Shown piece by piece: positions 43,641-61,867 of a DNA stretch of 64,000 nucleotides. Under the pieces are notes generated by a model, which searched no databases, was not told the origin of the DNA, and saw only the letters and a program-made list of their open reading frames with translations. Made by a program: the position numbers and the translations under genes. Positions within the stretch are counted from its first letter, which is position 1, and the number at the start of each line of letters is the position of its first letter. Source of the DNA: Leptospira dzoumogneensis (lineage in GTDB: Bacteria; Spirochaetota; Leptospiria; Leptospirales; Leptospiraceae); assembly GCF_004770895.1 (NCBI RefSeq), contig NZ_RQHS01000005.1, positions 434,001 to 498,000 of the forward strand, given 5' to 3'.

Positions 43641-44008
43641 ACCGTAATTTCCGAGATGCCAACCTTCTCCGCGACCTTTACTAAAGATAGGTCCGCAGAA
43701 TATAATTTTGCACTTCCTAATACGCAACTTGCAAGCAAATGTGCGTCTATCCAGCCGATTCCGAGTCCCGCCAATGAATTTCTTTCCGAAAATATCATGG
43801 CCTCTTTATGGTTTGCGATCGGAACTTCTTTCAATTGAGCATATTCAGTTAGGAAAGAATTCTTATTCTTAAAATTTCCCAAACTGAGTTCTCCCTCTAC
43901 CATGGGATGACGTCTGACTAAGCCCAGGCGCAGAAGTTCTACCAGTTTGGGATCCGACTTACGTATATGATTGATCCAAACGGAAGTGTCTACGAGCACC
44001 GCCGTCAT
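43637..44008 (-). CDS. vapC: PIN-domain ribonuclease toxin
   Basis: VapC toxins cleave RNA (often initiator tRNA or rRNA). The 123-residue PIN domain has acidic residues at Asp7 (VLVDTSVW), Glu38/40 (VEGEL), Asp88 (GWIDAHLLAS) and Asp106 (LYSADLSL), the complete metal site. The ATG overlaps vapB by 4 bases and its own stop overlaps the AraC-type regulator by 4 bases. It is preceded by the antitoxin, the standard order. Confidence 0.95.
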   Translation of the reverse strand: MTAVLVDTSVWINHIRKSDPKLVELLRLGLVRRHPMVEGELSLGNFKNKNSFLTEYAQLKEVPIANHKEAMIFSERNSLAGLGIGWIDAHLLASCVLGSAKLYSADLSLVKVAEKVGISEITV

Positions 44009-44208
44009 TTAGGAGATTTTTTGCGGGTAGGGCCTTCTGCTTTTGGATCGGTTCCGCCTAAGAGAGCCATTCTTTCTGCGGATTTTTCTCGAATCAATGC
44101 ACGCAATCCTTCTTGAACGAGACGTGTCTTTTCAAGGATCCCGGTATAGTCTTGGGCGGTGGAGATCAGCTCGTCTGGAATGTATAGGGTGGTTTTGACA
44201 GCTAACAT
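44005..44208 (-). CDS. vapB: VapB-type antitoxin
   Basis: The 67-residue antitoxin starts MLAVKTTLYIPDELISTAQDYTGI and has the AHD-type N-terminal DNA-binding strand (KTTLYIPDELI) and the C-terminal toxin-binding tail. I chose the ATG at 44208; the open frame reaches 44244 but would run through the operator. It is immediately followed by vapC (ATGA overlap). The pair autoregulates through the palindrome upstream. Confidence 0.9.
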   Translation of the reverse strand: MLAVKTTLYIPDELISTAQDYTGILEKTRLVQEGLRALIREKSAERMALLGGTDPKAEGPTRKKSPK

Positions 44209-44218
44209 ATATGGTAAT

Positions 44219-44239
44219 ATATGGCGAAAGAGGCCATAT
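44219..44239. promoter_or_regulatory. Likely VapBC operator: ATATGGC/GCCATAT inverted repeat
   Basis: Seven-base arms (44219-44225 and 44233-44239) are separated by 7 bases, 11 bases before the vapB start. A further ATATGG lies at 44209. VapBC complexes bind such palindromes to repress their own operon. Confidence 0.7.
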
Positions 44240-44450
44240 GTCAAGAGGATGGGGGCGGAAAATTGATTATTGGGAGGAAATGTTGTTCCGCATTGAGACT
44301 GGCAGGGAAAATTTAGAAAGTACGTTACCTTCTCCCTAAATGAATCGTATACTTATGTCGCATATCGTGAGTCTTCGCTAACAGCGGGGAGCAAAAATCC
44401 TCCTTCCTTGCATAAATAATGCCATCTGGCTGGGAATCTTGGCTAAAACC

Positions 44451-44478
44451 TTGACCAGGGACCCTGGGTAAAAATACT
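44451..44478 (+). promoter_or_regulatory. Sigma-70-type promoter of the tRNA-secE-rpoBC unit
   Basis: TTGACC (44451) and AATACT (44473) are separated by 16 bases. The spacer contains a perfect palindrome CCAGGG-A-CCCTGG (44455-44467). It lies about 45 bases before the tRNA-Thr. The remainder of the 270-base gap before it (44245-44450) shows no gene. Confidence 0.55.
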
Positions 44479-44520
44479 GTGTATTTCTAGCTCCTCTTCC
44501 GGGAGCGGGTAAAGAGACAT

Positions 44521-44594
<74 letters not shown>

Positions 44595-44602
44595 GTTCGA
44601 AT

Positions 44603-44673
<71 letters not shown>

Positions 44674-44715
44674 GAGTTTTTCCGCAGGTTCTTTGAGATT
44701 TAGGAAGGATTTATA

Positions 44716-44898
44716 GTGAAGTTTGGCGCATTTATACAAGAATGTAGAGAAGAACTAAAAAAAGTTCAGTGGCCGAATAGACAAGAGGTGATGCAGTCCA
44801 CCATCGTAGTTCTAGTCACAGTGTTATTTTTCTCTGCTTTCCTATTCTTTTCGGATACTGCGTTTGTGAAGCTTCTTACCGGATTCTGGAATCTGTAA
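44716..44898 (+). CDS. secE: Preprotein translocase subunit SecE
   Basis: SecE joins SecY and SecG in the protein-export channel. The 60-residue form has one helix ([23 protein letters not shown]) after the conserved [22 protein letters not shown] segment, typical of short bacterial SecE. The start is GTG at 44716. It follows tRNA-Trp and precedes nusG by 21 bases. Confidence 0.96.
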   Translation: MKFGAFIQECREELKKVQWPNRQEVMQSTIVVLVTVLFFSAFLFFSDTAFVKLLTGFWNL

Positions 44899-44919
44899 GA
44901 ACTTAGGATTAGTGTGATT

Positions 44920-45468
44920 ATGATGGCTGATTTGAAATGGTATGCGTTACAGACTTATTCCGGTCACGAGAATAAGGTCCAGAAAAATCTGGAAAAGCTG
45001 ATCCAACAGCGCAAGCTGGAGGAAAAGATTTCTCAAGTGCGTATTCCTACCATGGAAGTCGCCGAGATGAAGAACGGCAAAAAGAAGGTCACTAAGAAGA
45101 AACTTATGCCGGGCTATGTTCTTGTTGAGATGGATATGGACGAGGACCTTCGATTCATGATCCAAAGTCTTCCTTCTGTTTCCACTTTTGTGGGATCAAA
45201 AGATGGAGGACCTGAACCTCTTTCCGTTGACGAAGTGAAAAATCTTTTCGCGGAAACCGGAGAGTTCCAATCAGAGGAGCCAGTTACTCCTCGATTATTG
45301 TTTAAAGTGGGAGACAGCCTGAAGATTATCGACGGCCCTTTCGCGAATTTTACCGGAGTCGTAGACGAGATCTTCCCGGACAAAGGAAGACTCAGAGTGA
45401 AGGTGGAGATTTTCGGACGCTCTACCCCTGTGGAATTAGATTATCTACAGGTCAAAACCGAACCCTGA
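44920..45468 (+). CDS. nusG: Transcription termination/antitermination factor NusG
   Basis: NusG binds RNA polymerase and links it to Rho or ribosomes. The N-terminal domain has KWYALQTYSGHENKVQKNLE and MPGYVLVEMDMDEDLRFMIQSLPSVSTFVG, and the C-terminal KOW has VGDSLKIIDGPFANFTGVVDEI. Starts at GTG 44914, ATG 44920 or ATG 44923 are possible, AGGA being at 44905. ATG 44923 would give MADLKWYALQ. Confidence 0.96.
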   Translation: MMADLKWYALQTYSGHENKVQKNLEKLIQQRKLEEKISQVRIPTMEVAEMKNGKKKVTKKKLMPGYVLVEMDMDEDLRFMIQSLPSVSTFVGSKDGGPEPLSVDEVKNLFAETGEFQSEEPVTPRLLFKVGDSLKIIDGPFANFTGVVDEIFPDKGRLRVKVEIFGRSTPVELDYLQVKTEP

Positions 45469-45509
45469 CCGGTGGGAGAACCGGGAGAAACAAATAAGGT
45501 GTTTCGCCA

Positions 45510-45938
45510 ATGGCAGCAAAAAAAGTAGTAAAGCAGATTAAGCTCCAGGTTGAAGCCGGTAAGGCCAACCCTGCTCCTCCAGTCGGACCGGCTCTCGGTC
45601 AGGCAGGATTGAACATCATGGAGTTCTGCAAGCAGTTCAACGAAAGAAGTAAGTCCCAAATCGGGTACAAACTTCCTGTTGTAATTACAGTATTCTCCGA
45701 CAGGAGTTTTACATTCATTACCAAGTCTCCTCCGGCAGCTCTTCTTGTTAAGAAAGCGATCGGATTAGAGTCTGGTTCCGCAACTCCTCATACCACTAAG
45801 GTAGGGAAGATTTCTCGTAAGCAATTAGAAGAAATTGCTAAAACCAAAATGGAAGACTTAAACGCGAATGATCTGGACGCAGCTGTTCAAATTATCGCCG
45901 GAACTTGTCGTTCTATGGGCGTTACGGTAGAGGGTTAA
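45510..45938 (+). CDS. rplK: 50S ribosomal protein L11
   Basis: L11 binds the GTPase-associated region of 23S rRNA. The 142 residues begin [43 protein letters not shown], and end with the rRNA-binding domain [34 protein letters not shown]. Full-length. rplA follows after 3 bases. Confidence 0.98.
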   Translation: MAAKKVVKQIKLQVEAGKANPAPPVGPALGQAGLNIMEFCKQFNERSKSQIGYKLPVVITVFSDRSFTFITKSPPAALLVKKAIGLESGSATPHTTKVGKISRKQLEEIAKTKMEDLNANDLDAAVQIIAGTCRSMGVTVEG

Positions 45939-45941
45939 TTC

Positions 45942-46634
<693 letters not shown>

Positions 46635-46660
46635 GGATGTAGTAGACGGGAGTAGGAACA

Positions 46661-47194
46661 ATGCCCAGCCAGGAAAAAATTGAAGCAGTTGCCGAGTTAA
46701 AAGGCAGATTAGAAAAACGTAGCGACTTTATCCTAGCCAGCTACAGCGGACTTACAGTAGAAGAGATCACAAATCTTCGCGCGAAACTTCGTAAAGAAGG
46801 ATCCGAGATGAAAGTGATTAAGAACAATCTCTTCCTACTCGCATTAAAAGAATCCGAGAAGCATAAGGATAAGAACATCGCCTTTGGATCCGAATACCAA
46901 GGACCTCTAGCGGCGATTTTCTCCGATGCGAATCTTCCGAACGCAGCGAAGATCCTAAAAGAATACGCTAAGACGAATAAAAATCTTATTCTGAAAGCGG
47001 GTTACTTAGACGGATCCGTTCTGAACGCGGATGATGTGGAAGCAATCGCAGGTCTTCCGTCAAGAGAGCAACTCTTGGCTCAGATCGCAGGCGGTATCAA
47101 CGGTCCGGCAAGAAGCATCGCTTCCGGTCTGAACCAAATTATCGCAGGACTTGCAAGAGCTATCCAAGCTGTCGCAGAGAAGAACAATCAGTAA
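46661..47194 (+). CDS. rplJ: 50S ribosomal protein L10
   Basis: L10 anchors the L7/L12 dimers. The 177-residue protein has [54 protein letters not shown] and the C-terminal helix [14 protein letters not shown] that binds L12. Only 26 bases separate it from rplA, so there is no room for a classical L10 leader. Confidence 0.98.
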   Translation: MPSQEKIEAVAELKGRLEKRSDFILASYSGLTVEEITNLRAKLRKEGSEMKVIKNNLFLLALKESEKHKDKNIAFGSEYQGPLAAIFSDANLPNAAKILKEYAKTNKNLILKAGYLDGSVLNADDVEAIAGLPSREQLLAQIAGGINGPARSIASGLNQIIAGLARAIQAVAEKNNQ

Positions 47195-47252
47195 GAACCA
47201 ATTTTAGTAAGTAAGTAGTTTAAAGGACCAAACGGAATCAAAGGAGCACCAA

Positions 47253-47639
47253 ATGTCTACCACTGAAGCGTTATTAGAGCAACTCGGCAAACTTACCCTT
47301 GTGGAAGCAGCCGATCTAGTTAAAAAAATGGAGGAGAAGTTCGGAATTTCCGCAGCGGCTCCAGTAGCAGTAGCAGCTGCAGCACCAGCAGGTGGCGGAG
47401 CAGCGGCAGGAGCAGATGAGCCTGCTTCTTTCAACGTTGTATTAAAAGGTTTCGGCGATAAAAAAATCGAAGTTATCAAGGTTGTTCGCGAGATCACTGG
47501 TCTTGGCTTGAAAGAAGCAAAAGATCTAGTAGAAGCTGGCGGAAAGTCTGTTAAAGACGGCGTTGCGAAAGCAGAAGCTGACGACATTAAAAAGAAATTA
47601 GAAGCTGTCGGAGCTCAAATCGAACTTAAGGCTGTCTAA
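47253..47639 (+). CDS. rplL: 50S ribosomal protein L7/L12
   Basis: The 128-residue protein has the N-terminal dimer domain, an Ala/Gly-rich hinge (residues about 33-55) and the C-terminal factor-binding domain [68 protein letters not shown] precedes the ATG. A hairpin region lies between it and rpoB. Confidence 0.98.
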   Translation: MSTTEALLEQLGKLTLVEAADLVKKMEEKFGISAAAPVAVAAAAPAGGGAAAGADEPASFNVVLKGFGDKKIEVIKVVREITGLGLKEAKDLVEAGGKSVKDGVAKAEADDIKKKLEAVGAQIELKAV

Positions 47640-47691
47640 TCAGGGAGCCGAGGCTTTGTCTCCTCGATATCTGATTACAATCCTTTCACTC

Positions 47692-47733
47692 AGGCAAGGA
47701 GGCCAGCGTACTTCCTTGCCTTATTGCATTTTT
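47692..47733 (+). promoter_or_regulatory. Attenuator-like hairpin between rplL and rpoB
   Basis: AGGCAAGGA (47692-47700) pairs with TCCTTGCCT (47713-47721), followed after 8 bases by six T. A smaller CGAGG/CCTCG hairpin is at 47649-47666. The position matches the rplL-rpoB attenuator known in E. coli. Confidence 0.6.
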
Positions 47734-47774
47734 TCGCGCAGTTATAATTTTCCATCATCCCAGGGAGCACACGA

Positions 47775-51455
<3,681 letters not shown>

Positions 51456-51470
51456 GGGAAGTAAGGTAGC

Positions 51471-55676
<4,206 letters not shown>

Positions 55677-55751
55677 AGGAAAGCTTTACAATAGAGCAGG
55701 GTCGGTAGAACTGGTAAAATAGGTCACCGGCCTGCTAAAAAGAAGAAACTC

Positions 55752-56126
<375 letters not shown>

Positions 56127-56137
56127 GGGAGTTAGGA

Positions 56138-56611
56138 ATGTCTAGAAGAAGAGGAAAAGTAGAACCACGCAAGATCCAACCGGATTCGGTTTATGGAGAT
56201 GCAAACATCGCGAAGTTTATCAACTGCTTGATGTTGGACGGAAAAAAATCCGTAGCAGAATCTTTATTTTACGATGCTCTGGATCTGATCCAAAAGAAGA
56301 CAGGAAACGATCCTTACGTTACTTTTAAAGAAGCATTAGAAAACGTTAAACCACAAGTGGAAGTAAAATCCCGCCGCGTGGGTGGTGTGACTTACCAAGT
56401 TCCGATCGAAGTTCGTCCGGAAAGACGTTTAGCTCTCGGGATCAGATGGTTGATCCGTTATTCCAGGGACAGAAACGAAAAAGGTATGGCTAACAAGCTT
56501 GCTGCGGAATTTATCGAGGCTCAAAAAGGCACCGGAGCAGCAATTAAGAAGAAAGAAGATATCCGTAAAATGGCAGATGCTAACAAAGCATTCAGCCACT
56601 ATCGCTGGTAA
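56138..56611 (+). CDS. rpsG: 30S ribosomal protein S7
   Basis: The 157-residue protein has [75 protein letters not shown], and the C-terminal [13 protein letters not shown]. It is the last gene of the transcript: a strong terminator follows and no fusA or tuf is seen. Confidence 0.99.
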   Translation: MSRRRGKVEPRKIQPDSVYGDANIAKFINCLMLDGKKSVAESLFYDALDLIQKKTGNDPYVTFKEALENVKPQVEVKSRRVGGVTYQVPIEVRPERRLALGIRWLIRYSRDRNEKGMANKLAAEFIEAQKGTGAAIKKKEDIRKMADANKAFSHYRW

Positions 56612-56664
56612 GAATCTTTTAACTTATAGTTCGCGGTTGCATGAGACCGCGGACAAGTTTGATG

Positions 56665-56691
56665 AAGGGACTCCTAAAGAGTCCCTTTTTT
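56665..56691 (+). terminator. Rho-independent terminator after rpsG
   Basis: AAGGGACTC (56665-56673) pairs with GAGTCCCTT (56679-56687) around CTAAA and runs into T residues. A second hairpin CGCGGT/ACCGCG lies just upstream near 56631-56650. This ends the ribosomal/RNA polymerase transcript. Confidence 0.93.
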
Positions 56692-56694
56692 ATT

Positions 56695-58575
56695 TTAAAA
56701 ATCCAGTTTTCGATCAGATCTGTGGAATTTTTCAATCCGGAATCCGATCGTTATAAAAACCAAAAGTAGTAAGTACCATATTAATGATCTTATTTCGGTC
56801 CCATTTACAAAAAAGGAATAATAAAGAAATTTAAGATCTATACCTGTTTTGCTAAAAATAAATTTGCACATGATAAATCTATGATCGAAGTGGGTATAAT
56901 AATTATCCGGTACATTTATGAAAGTCCATGTCTGAAGCAGAGATAAACCGGCTATAAGCCCTATTAAAAAATTCCAGCCGTATTTCTCCCATTGTTTTGA
57001 TCTTTTTTCCTCTATATAATCAAAGGTCTGCCTAATCCCTAAAAAGGAAAAGTAAGCGATTAACGGATAAACCGCTATCCAGTATCGTCCGACCGGACAG
57101 GAGCCTAACCAGAATACCGTGTGAAATAAATTTGGGAGATGTCCTGCGAAGATCAAAGCTAATGGAAAAATTGATCGGAGAAAATTTTTTTTGAATAAAC
57201 GAGTGATCTCTATCAACGAAAAAAGAAGAAGAGGATTTAAGGCGAATATACCTCGATCCGTATCGAAAAGATATCCTGTATAACGTCTGATTAAATCGCT
57301 TAAAAAGAAATCCCTGGATTGATAAGGGGAGATCGACCCGAAGGTATATCGATTATAAAAAATAAATCCAATTAAACCCAAGCCGTATACGATCGTTCCA
57401 GTTACCAGTTTAGTTTTTTCTTTTCGGAAGGTATAAATCCAATACAATATTATAATAACAGAAACTGCTAAGAACTTGATGTGCAAAAAAGGAAAGATAA
57501 CTAAAACTGCCGGAATATAGGTTTTGAATCGGCCGAATTTATTTTCATAAAGAGAATAAAAGGAAACGAAAAGCAGAATGGAGATCAATACTTCGGGAAA
57601 TATCTGGCTGGAATAAGCAATATAAGGCATTCCGAATACTGTAGAAACTATAATTACCGATTCGAATTTGGATCTGATCTCGGACAGAACGATCGTTAAC
57701 ATTAGGGCGAAAAAACCGGAGAAAGCGATCGTAATTAATACTTTTGCAGTCAGTACCGGAACGGGTTTGATAATTCCCTGCTGATTTGCGAATGCAGGAG
57801 AAATGAACAGGGCCAAAAACGGGTAGTGTATCGAATATTCTATTCCGTTTTTCGAAATGCTGTGATCCCTGAAATCTCCGAATAATAAGGATGGTTTATC
57901 TGTTCTAGATTGGTTATTTAGTTCTAAATCAAGATCCTCGATCAATGATTCGCCTAGGACCATATAATGAGGTTCATCTCCGATAAATGGGACTGACAAA
58001 TTTGTAAAAGAGATATAGAACAGAGAATAACATATTAGAAAAAATGAAACAAAGAGTAATCTGGATTTTTGTCTGATATTGTCGTAATTTAGGATCAATA
58101 TTAAAAGGGAGACGATTAATGAAAAAACCATCGCCTTATAATATAATTTATATTCGGTAGTTTTTACCTGAAATAAATATAGATTGGATTCCGGCGTAAT
58201 GGGTTCTTTTAGGGCGAATTTTAGATTGGCAATACTGTTTTTAGTCGGGATCTCTATGCTGGTGTATCCGCTTATAACGGTCCATTCTCCGACTTTAGAT
58301 CCATTATCAAAAATTGATAAATGAAATTTTTTTTCCGAAGAATTCCCTAAAGAAAATTTGAAATTTTTATCTATTCCTTTGACAAAACATCCCGAAAAAA
58401 ATCGATCCTTTATAGTATACATATCGCCCTCTTGAACGAGTCCGGAAGGCGATATTGTACAAACCGAATTACCTTGGCTTAAAAAGACTAAAGGTATAAG
58501 GTTTGATAAAAGAAAAAAGGCTATCGATATCCATATAGATCTTATGGAACGAAAAAATGCGCAAATAGATATCAT
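56695..58575 (-). CDS. Polytopic membrane protein, GT-C glycosyltransferase-like
   Basis: The 626-residue protein has about twelve helices, an N-terminal extracytoplasmic beta domain (about 35-140) and a GDEPHYMVLGESL motif after the second helix near residue 199, which resembles the acidic motif of GT-C transferases. FDTDRGIFALNPLLLFSL and GRYWIAVYPLIAYFSFLG are other landmarks. The substrate is unknown. It is unlike the tandem GT-C-like pair at 9-12 kb. It converges on the rpsG terminator. Confidence 0.75.
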   Translation of the reverse strand: MISICAFFRSIRSIWISIAFFLLSNLIPLVFLSQGNSVCTISPSGLVQEGDMYTIKDRFFSGCFVKGIDKNFKFSLGNSSEKKFHLSIFDNGSKVGEWTVISGYTSIEIPTKNSIANLKFALKEPITPESNLYLFQVKTTEYKLYYKAMVFSLIVSLLILILNYDNIRQKSRLLFVSFFLICYSLFYISFTNLSVPFIGDEPHYMVLGESLIEDLDLELNNQSRTDKPSLLFGDFRDHSISKNGIEYSIHYPFLALFISPAFANQQGIIKPVPVLTAKVLITIAFSGFFALMLTIVLSEIRSKFESVIIVSTVFGMPYIAYSSQIFPEVLISILLFVSFYSLYENKFGRFKTYIPAVLVIFPFLHIKFLAVSVIIILYWIYTFRKEKTKLVTGTIVYGLGLIGFIFYNRYTFGSISPYQSRDFFLSDLIRRYTGYLFDTDRGIFALNPLLLFSLIEITRLFKKNFLRSIFPLALIFAGHLPNLFHTVFWLGSCPVGRYWIAVYPLIAYFSFLGIRQTFDYIEEKRSKQWEKYGWNFLIGLIAGLSLLQTWTFINVPDNYYTHFDHRFIMCKFIFSKTGIDLKFLYYSFFVNGTEIRSLIWYLLLLVFITIGFRIEKFHRSDRKLDF

Positions 58576-58673
58576 ATCGAGATTATACGATTCATTTTTA
58601 TCCTTTAGATATTGTAGAAAAGGATAATATTTGTTATTTGAAAATTTCTTCTTAACAAGAATAAAAGAAATTG

Positions 58674-59294
58674 TTAATACAAAACCCTAAACGCTCCCTT
58701 GGTTCCCGCAGGAACATCTTTGATCGCTTCGAATTTTAAACCGGTTTCTTGAGCGTTATCAAAAACGGTTTGAGTGATCAGTATCTCTCCCGCTTCGGCG
58801 GTATCTTCTCCTAATTTGCTTGCTGTGTTCACTTCCGAGCCGAAAACGTCCGAATCTCCTATTTTCAAAACTTTTCCGTAGCCTAGTCCGACACAAAGAA
58901 GTATCTTTTCTTCCGGGATTTTATCTTTATTATATTCTAATAATTCTTTTTGCATTCTGATGGCTGCTTGGAGTCCTTTCCCGACATTTCTAAAGATCAC
59001 TAAAAAACTATCTCCTTCCGATTTGAGAAGTATCCCGTCATGATCCTCTATAATCGGCACTAACACTCTTTCGGATTCGTGGATGGTTTGTAGAAAATGG
59101 ATGATCCCGAATTTTTCAACACCGCGAGAAAATCCGGAAAGATCGGTGAACATAATACACCAAACTTCTCCGAATAAGTCCCAAATGCGGGCGTCTATTT
59201 TTTCCTTGTCCGCTCCAGGTTTTAATCTTTCTAAAACTAGGTTTTCCAATCTATCTTCGGATGCGCTTGCGAATATACTTCTCTTGAATGCCAT
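58674..59294 (-). CDS. Class III adenylate/guanylate cyclase catalytic domain
   Basis: The 206-residue protein is a stand-alone cyclase domain. Metal Asp51 is in FTDLSGFS and Asp95 in KSEGDSFLVIF, Lys91 is the purine-reading residue, and Asp149 in DSDVFGSEVNTASKL fits adenine, suggesting cAMP. Asn156 of the transition-state pair is present, but the following Arg position is Lys160. No sensor domain is fused. The start ATG at 59294 is near the sterol-desaturase paralog that diverges. Confidence 0.88.
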   Translation of the reverse strand: MAFKRSIFASASEDRLENLVLERLKPGADKEKIDARIWDLFGEVWCIMFTDLSGFSRGVEKFGIIHFLQTIHESERVLVPIIEDHDGILLKSEGDSFLVIFRNVGKGLQAAIRMQKELLEYNKDKIPEEKILLCVGLGYGKVLKIGDSDVFGSEVNTASKLGEDTAEAGEILITQTVFDNAQETGLKFEAIKDVPAGTKGAFRVLY

Positions 59295-59392
59295 AAGAAT
59301 CGATTAGTGAAGCGTTTTTGTCCGGATCCGTCGACCTATTTTTTGAAAGACTAAATCTTTAAAATCGGTTATTCTGAATGGGGAAGGTTGGA

Positions 59393-60232
59393 ATGAGATT
59401 CGTTTGTGAATTAAGTTGGGAATATTGTGTATCCGGCTTTGCTCTTTATCAATTAAAGATGAATTTCCTGCGTTATTATCCGATTGCGGGCCTTGCATTT
59501 CTGGTTTTTTGGGTTTGGAAAAAGGATTTTTTTCAAAAGTTTAGGATCCAAAAAGATTTTCCTAAAAAAGAAAGGGTAATCTTTGAATTAAAACAATCCG
59601 CAATTACTCTTATCATGTTTAGCACGATCGCAGTTACCGTATATGTTCTAGGAAAATTGAAGATACTTCATATAAAAACATATAAGGACTTTGCCGAATA
59701 CGGTTTAGGTTATGCGATATTCAGTTTTGTATTACTTACAATTTGGCATGAAACCTGGTTTTATTGGGCTCATAGGATCATGCATCATCGAAAAATTTAT
59801 CATTATATACATTCTGTGCATCATAGATCCGTAAATCCTTCTCCCATGGCGGCTTATAATTTTCATTGGTTGGAAGCTTTTTTAGAAGGTGTATATGTTG
59901 TTCCCGCTCTATGTATCCTTCCTCTCCATTTTTATGTATTTTTGATACATACTTTCTATGCGATGATCATGAATATTTGGTGGCATCTTGGATATGAGCT
60001 CTTTCCTAAAGGCTGGACTACTCACCCTTTTTTAAAATGGATCAATACTTCTACTCATCATAATCTTCATCACCAGAAATTTCATGGGAACTATAGTCTC
60101 TATTTTAATTTTTGGGATAGAATAATGGGGACAAATTTTAAGGATTATTCCGAAATTTTCGAGAATAATGCAGGCGCGGAGAAGAAGGAGCAGATCTCCG
60201 TTATCTCCTCCACCTATTTGCAGAAATCTTAA
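59393..60232 (+). CDS. Sterol desaturase/fatty-acid hydroxylase-family membrane enzyme (copy 2)
   Basis: This protein is close to the one at 41583-42422: HETWFYWAHRIMHHRKIYHYIHSVHHRSVNPSPMAAYNFHW and HHNLHHQKFHGNYSLYFNFWDRIMGTNF are nearly identical, with all His clusters intact. The ATG at 59393 has GGAAGG 5 bases upstream; an ATG at 59378 is possible. It diverges from the cyclase gene and converges on a phosphoesterase gene. The substrate is unknown. Confidence 0.93.
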   Translation: MRFVCELSWEYCVSGFALYQLKMNFLRYYPIAGLAFLVFWVWKKDFFQKFRIQKDFPKKERVIFELKQSAITLIMFSTIAVTVYVLGKLKILHIKTYKDFAEYGLGYAIFSFVLLTIWHETWFYWAHRIMHHRKIYHYIHSVHHRSVNPSPMAAYNFHWLEAFLEGVYVVPALCILPLHFYVFLIHTFYAMIMNIWWHLGYELFPKGWTTHPFLKWINTSTHHNLHHQKFHGNYSLYFNFWDRIMGTNFKDYSEIFENNAGAEKKEQISVISSTYLQKS

Positions 60233-60233
60233 T

Positions 60234-61763
60234 TTATTCTTTGATCCTTACTTTTAATAATCTTCTTCTGAGACGTATTTCTTCGTCTAAAGACTTGGAT
60301 AAGGCTCCGAATTTTTTGTTTTGGAGATCTATATTCTCCACCAATGTTTCGTACATCGGGTTGGTTTTCCCGTCCGGAACTAAGAAGTTTGGTTTTATTT
60401 CTCCTTCGGTATAAACCTTAAAGGAAGCTACGTTTGCATCTTCGTCTATGAATAATACTGCTCCTCCGTGGGAGGACATCGGTTGGATCGTATCTACCAC
60501 CCAGCCGCCTGTATTAAATACTTCTTTGCCTGGAATTTTTAAACCTAAGTCCTGGGTTTCGACTGCAAACGGTTTATGTGTATGACCGAAAATGAATGTA
60601 TAATCGTTCGGGAATTCTCTTTTGGTTTTTTGTGTTTCCGCTTTCCATTGTGCAGGAAGGGTTTCTCCCAAATAAGAATCCATATTATGGACTACTTCAT
60701 CACTTAGAACCGAATCAGACATCCCTCTCTCTGCCTGTCCCACTTTGACTACGACCTTAGTAAGAATGGACTTAAGTACCCATGCAAAAATAGTTTTGAG
60801 AAAGAGAGCGACTTTTAGATTTCGAACCGCATAGTCCGCCACATTCTTCGCCAATCTGCTTACCGCTTTTTCGTCTTGCAGCATATCGTAAATGAGTCCG
60901 ATACCTGTCCCTACTTTTCCGGATCTTCCAAGTGTAGACCAAAAGAAGTCGATCCATGCGAAGTTCTCCCTTTCTAACACGTAGATAGATGTGGGATTCG
61001 GGACCTCTTTCTGTTTTCGGAAAGGGATATAATTCCCCATCTTTGCCCAGACAGATTGAGCGGACTTTGGTTTATCCTTGTCCTCATCTATTTCAGGTAA
61101 TAGAACTCTTTGGACAGTGCTCATCAAAGAATAGATGTTTTCTAAAAAATGCCCGTGGGTTAAGAACACGGAACGTTTTCCGTCTTTAGAAGGGATTTCC
61201 AAATTTGGATAAGCGATAACCGCTTCCGCCTTCTTCAACTTTTTATTCCTTCTTAAAATTCCAGTCAGCAGATCCGATTGTATGAAATCCGGATTCACCA
61301 TCTTAGTGGTATGCCAAGTTTGATTTATATACTGATTCGGCTTTAGGTTCGCTATATATTCCATATACTGCTTTTCTCTTGCAGTTTCCCAAAGGTGGTG
61401 ATCGTGATTGCCGGGGATATATAGAATACTTTCCGAAAAATGATGTTTTGTTTCCTTATATGCGATCTCCAAAAATCTTTCGAAGGTCATGGATGCTTCG
61501 TTAATATCACCTAATGCTAACTCAAGCACGTCGCCTAATAATATGAACTGAGGCGGCTTGGAAGAACCGTTTACCGAGTGAACGATATGTTTTAAGCAGT
61601 TTAGAAGTTCTGCAAGTGCAGGGGAAGTCTTCTGAGGATTTACTTTGAATCTATCCGAATCTTTTACTGGATCCGGAAACTCTTCGATGTATGTAAGTAA
61701 ACTGTTATATGCTCCCAGGTGAATGTCGGAGATAACGATATATTTAATTTTACTCTTAGGCAT
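60234..61763 (-). CDS. Calcineurin-like metallophosphoesterase
   Basis: The 509-residue protein has all five metal motifs: ISDIHLG (Asp13, His15), LLGDVLELALGD, PGNHDHHLW, LTHGHFLE and FGHTHKPFAVET. A helical insertion separates the last two (about 240-370). The C-terminus is a coiled-coil-like tail. It is not a plain UDP-DAGP hydrolase (LpxH), because of length and insertion, but may act on phospholipid or LPS. The stop is 1 base after the desaturase gene stop. Confidence 0.9.
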   Translation of the reverse strand: MPKSKIKYIVISDIHLGAYNSLLTYIEEFPDPVKDSDRFKVNPQKTSPALAELLNCLKHIVHSVNGSSKPPQFILLGDVLELALGDINEASMTFERFLEIAYKETKHHFSESILYIPGNHDHHLWETAREKQYMEYIANLKPNQYINQTWHTTKMVNPDFIQSDLLTGILRRNKKLKKAEAVIAYPNLEIPSKDGKRSVFLTHGHFLENIYSLMSTVQRVLLPEIDEDKDKPKSAQSVWAKMGNYIPFRKQKEVPNPTSIYVLERENFAWIDFFWSTLGRSGKVGTGIGLIYDMLQDEKAVSRLAKNVADYAVRNLKVALFLKTIFAWVLKSILTKVVVKVGQAERGMSDSVLSDEVVHNMDSYLGETLPAQWKAETQKTKREFPNDYTFIFGHTHKPFAVETQDLGLKIPGKEVFNTGGWVVDTIQPMSSHGGAVLFIDEDANVASFKVYTEGEIKPNFLVPDGKTNPMYETLVENIDLQNKKFGALSKSLDEEIRLRRRLLKVRIKE

Positions 61764-61867
61764 TTAGGAAGTGAATCATTCAAAAAACGTTAATAAAATC
61801 AATTAATTATTGCTATTTTTAGGTAAATGCGGCAAATAAGTAGATTTTTCGACGTTAGGAGGTCTAC

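Noticed and set aside
46635..46660. L10 leader before rplJ
   Set aside because: Only 26 bases separate rplA and rplJ, too few for the conserved L10-binding leader.
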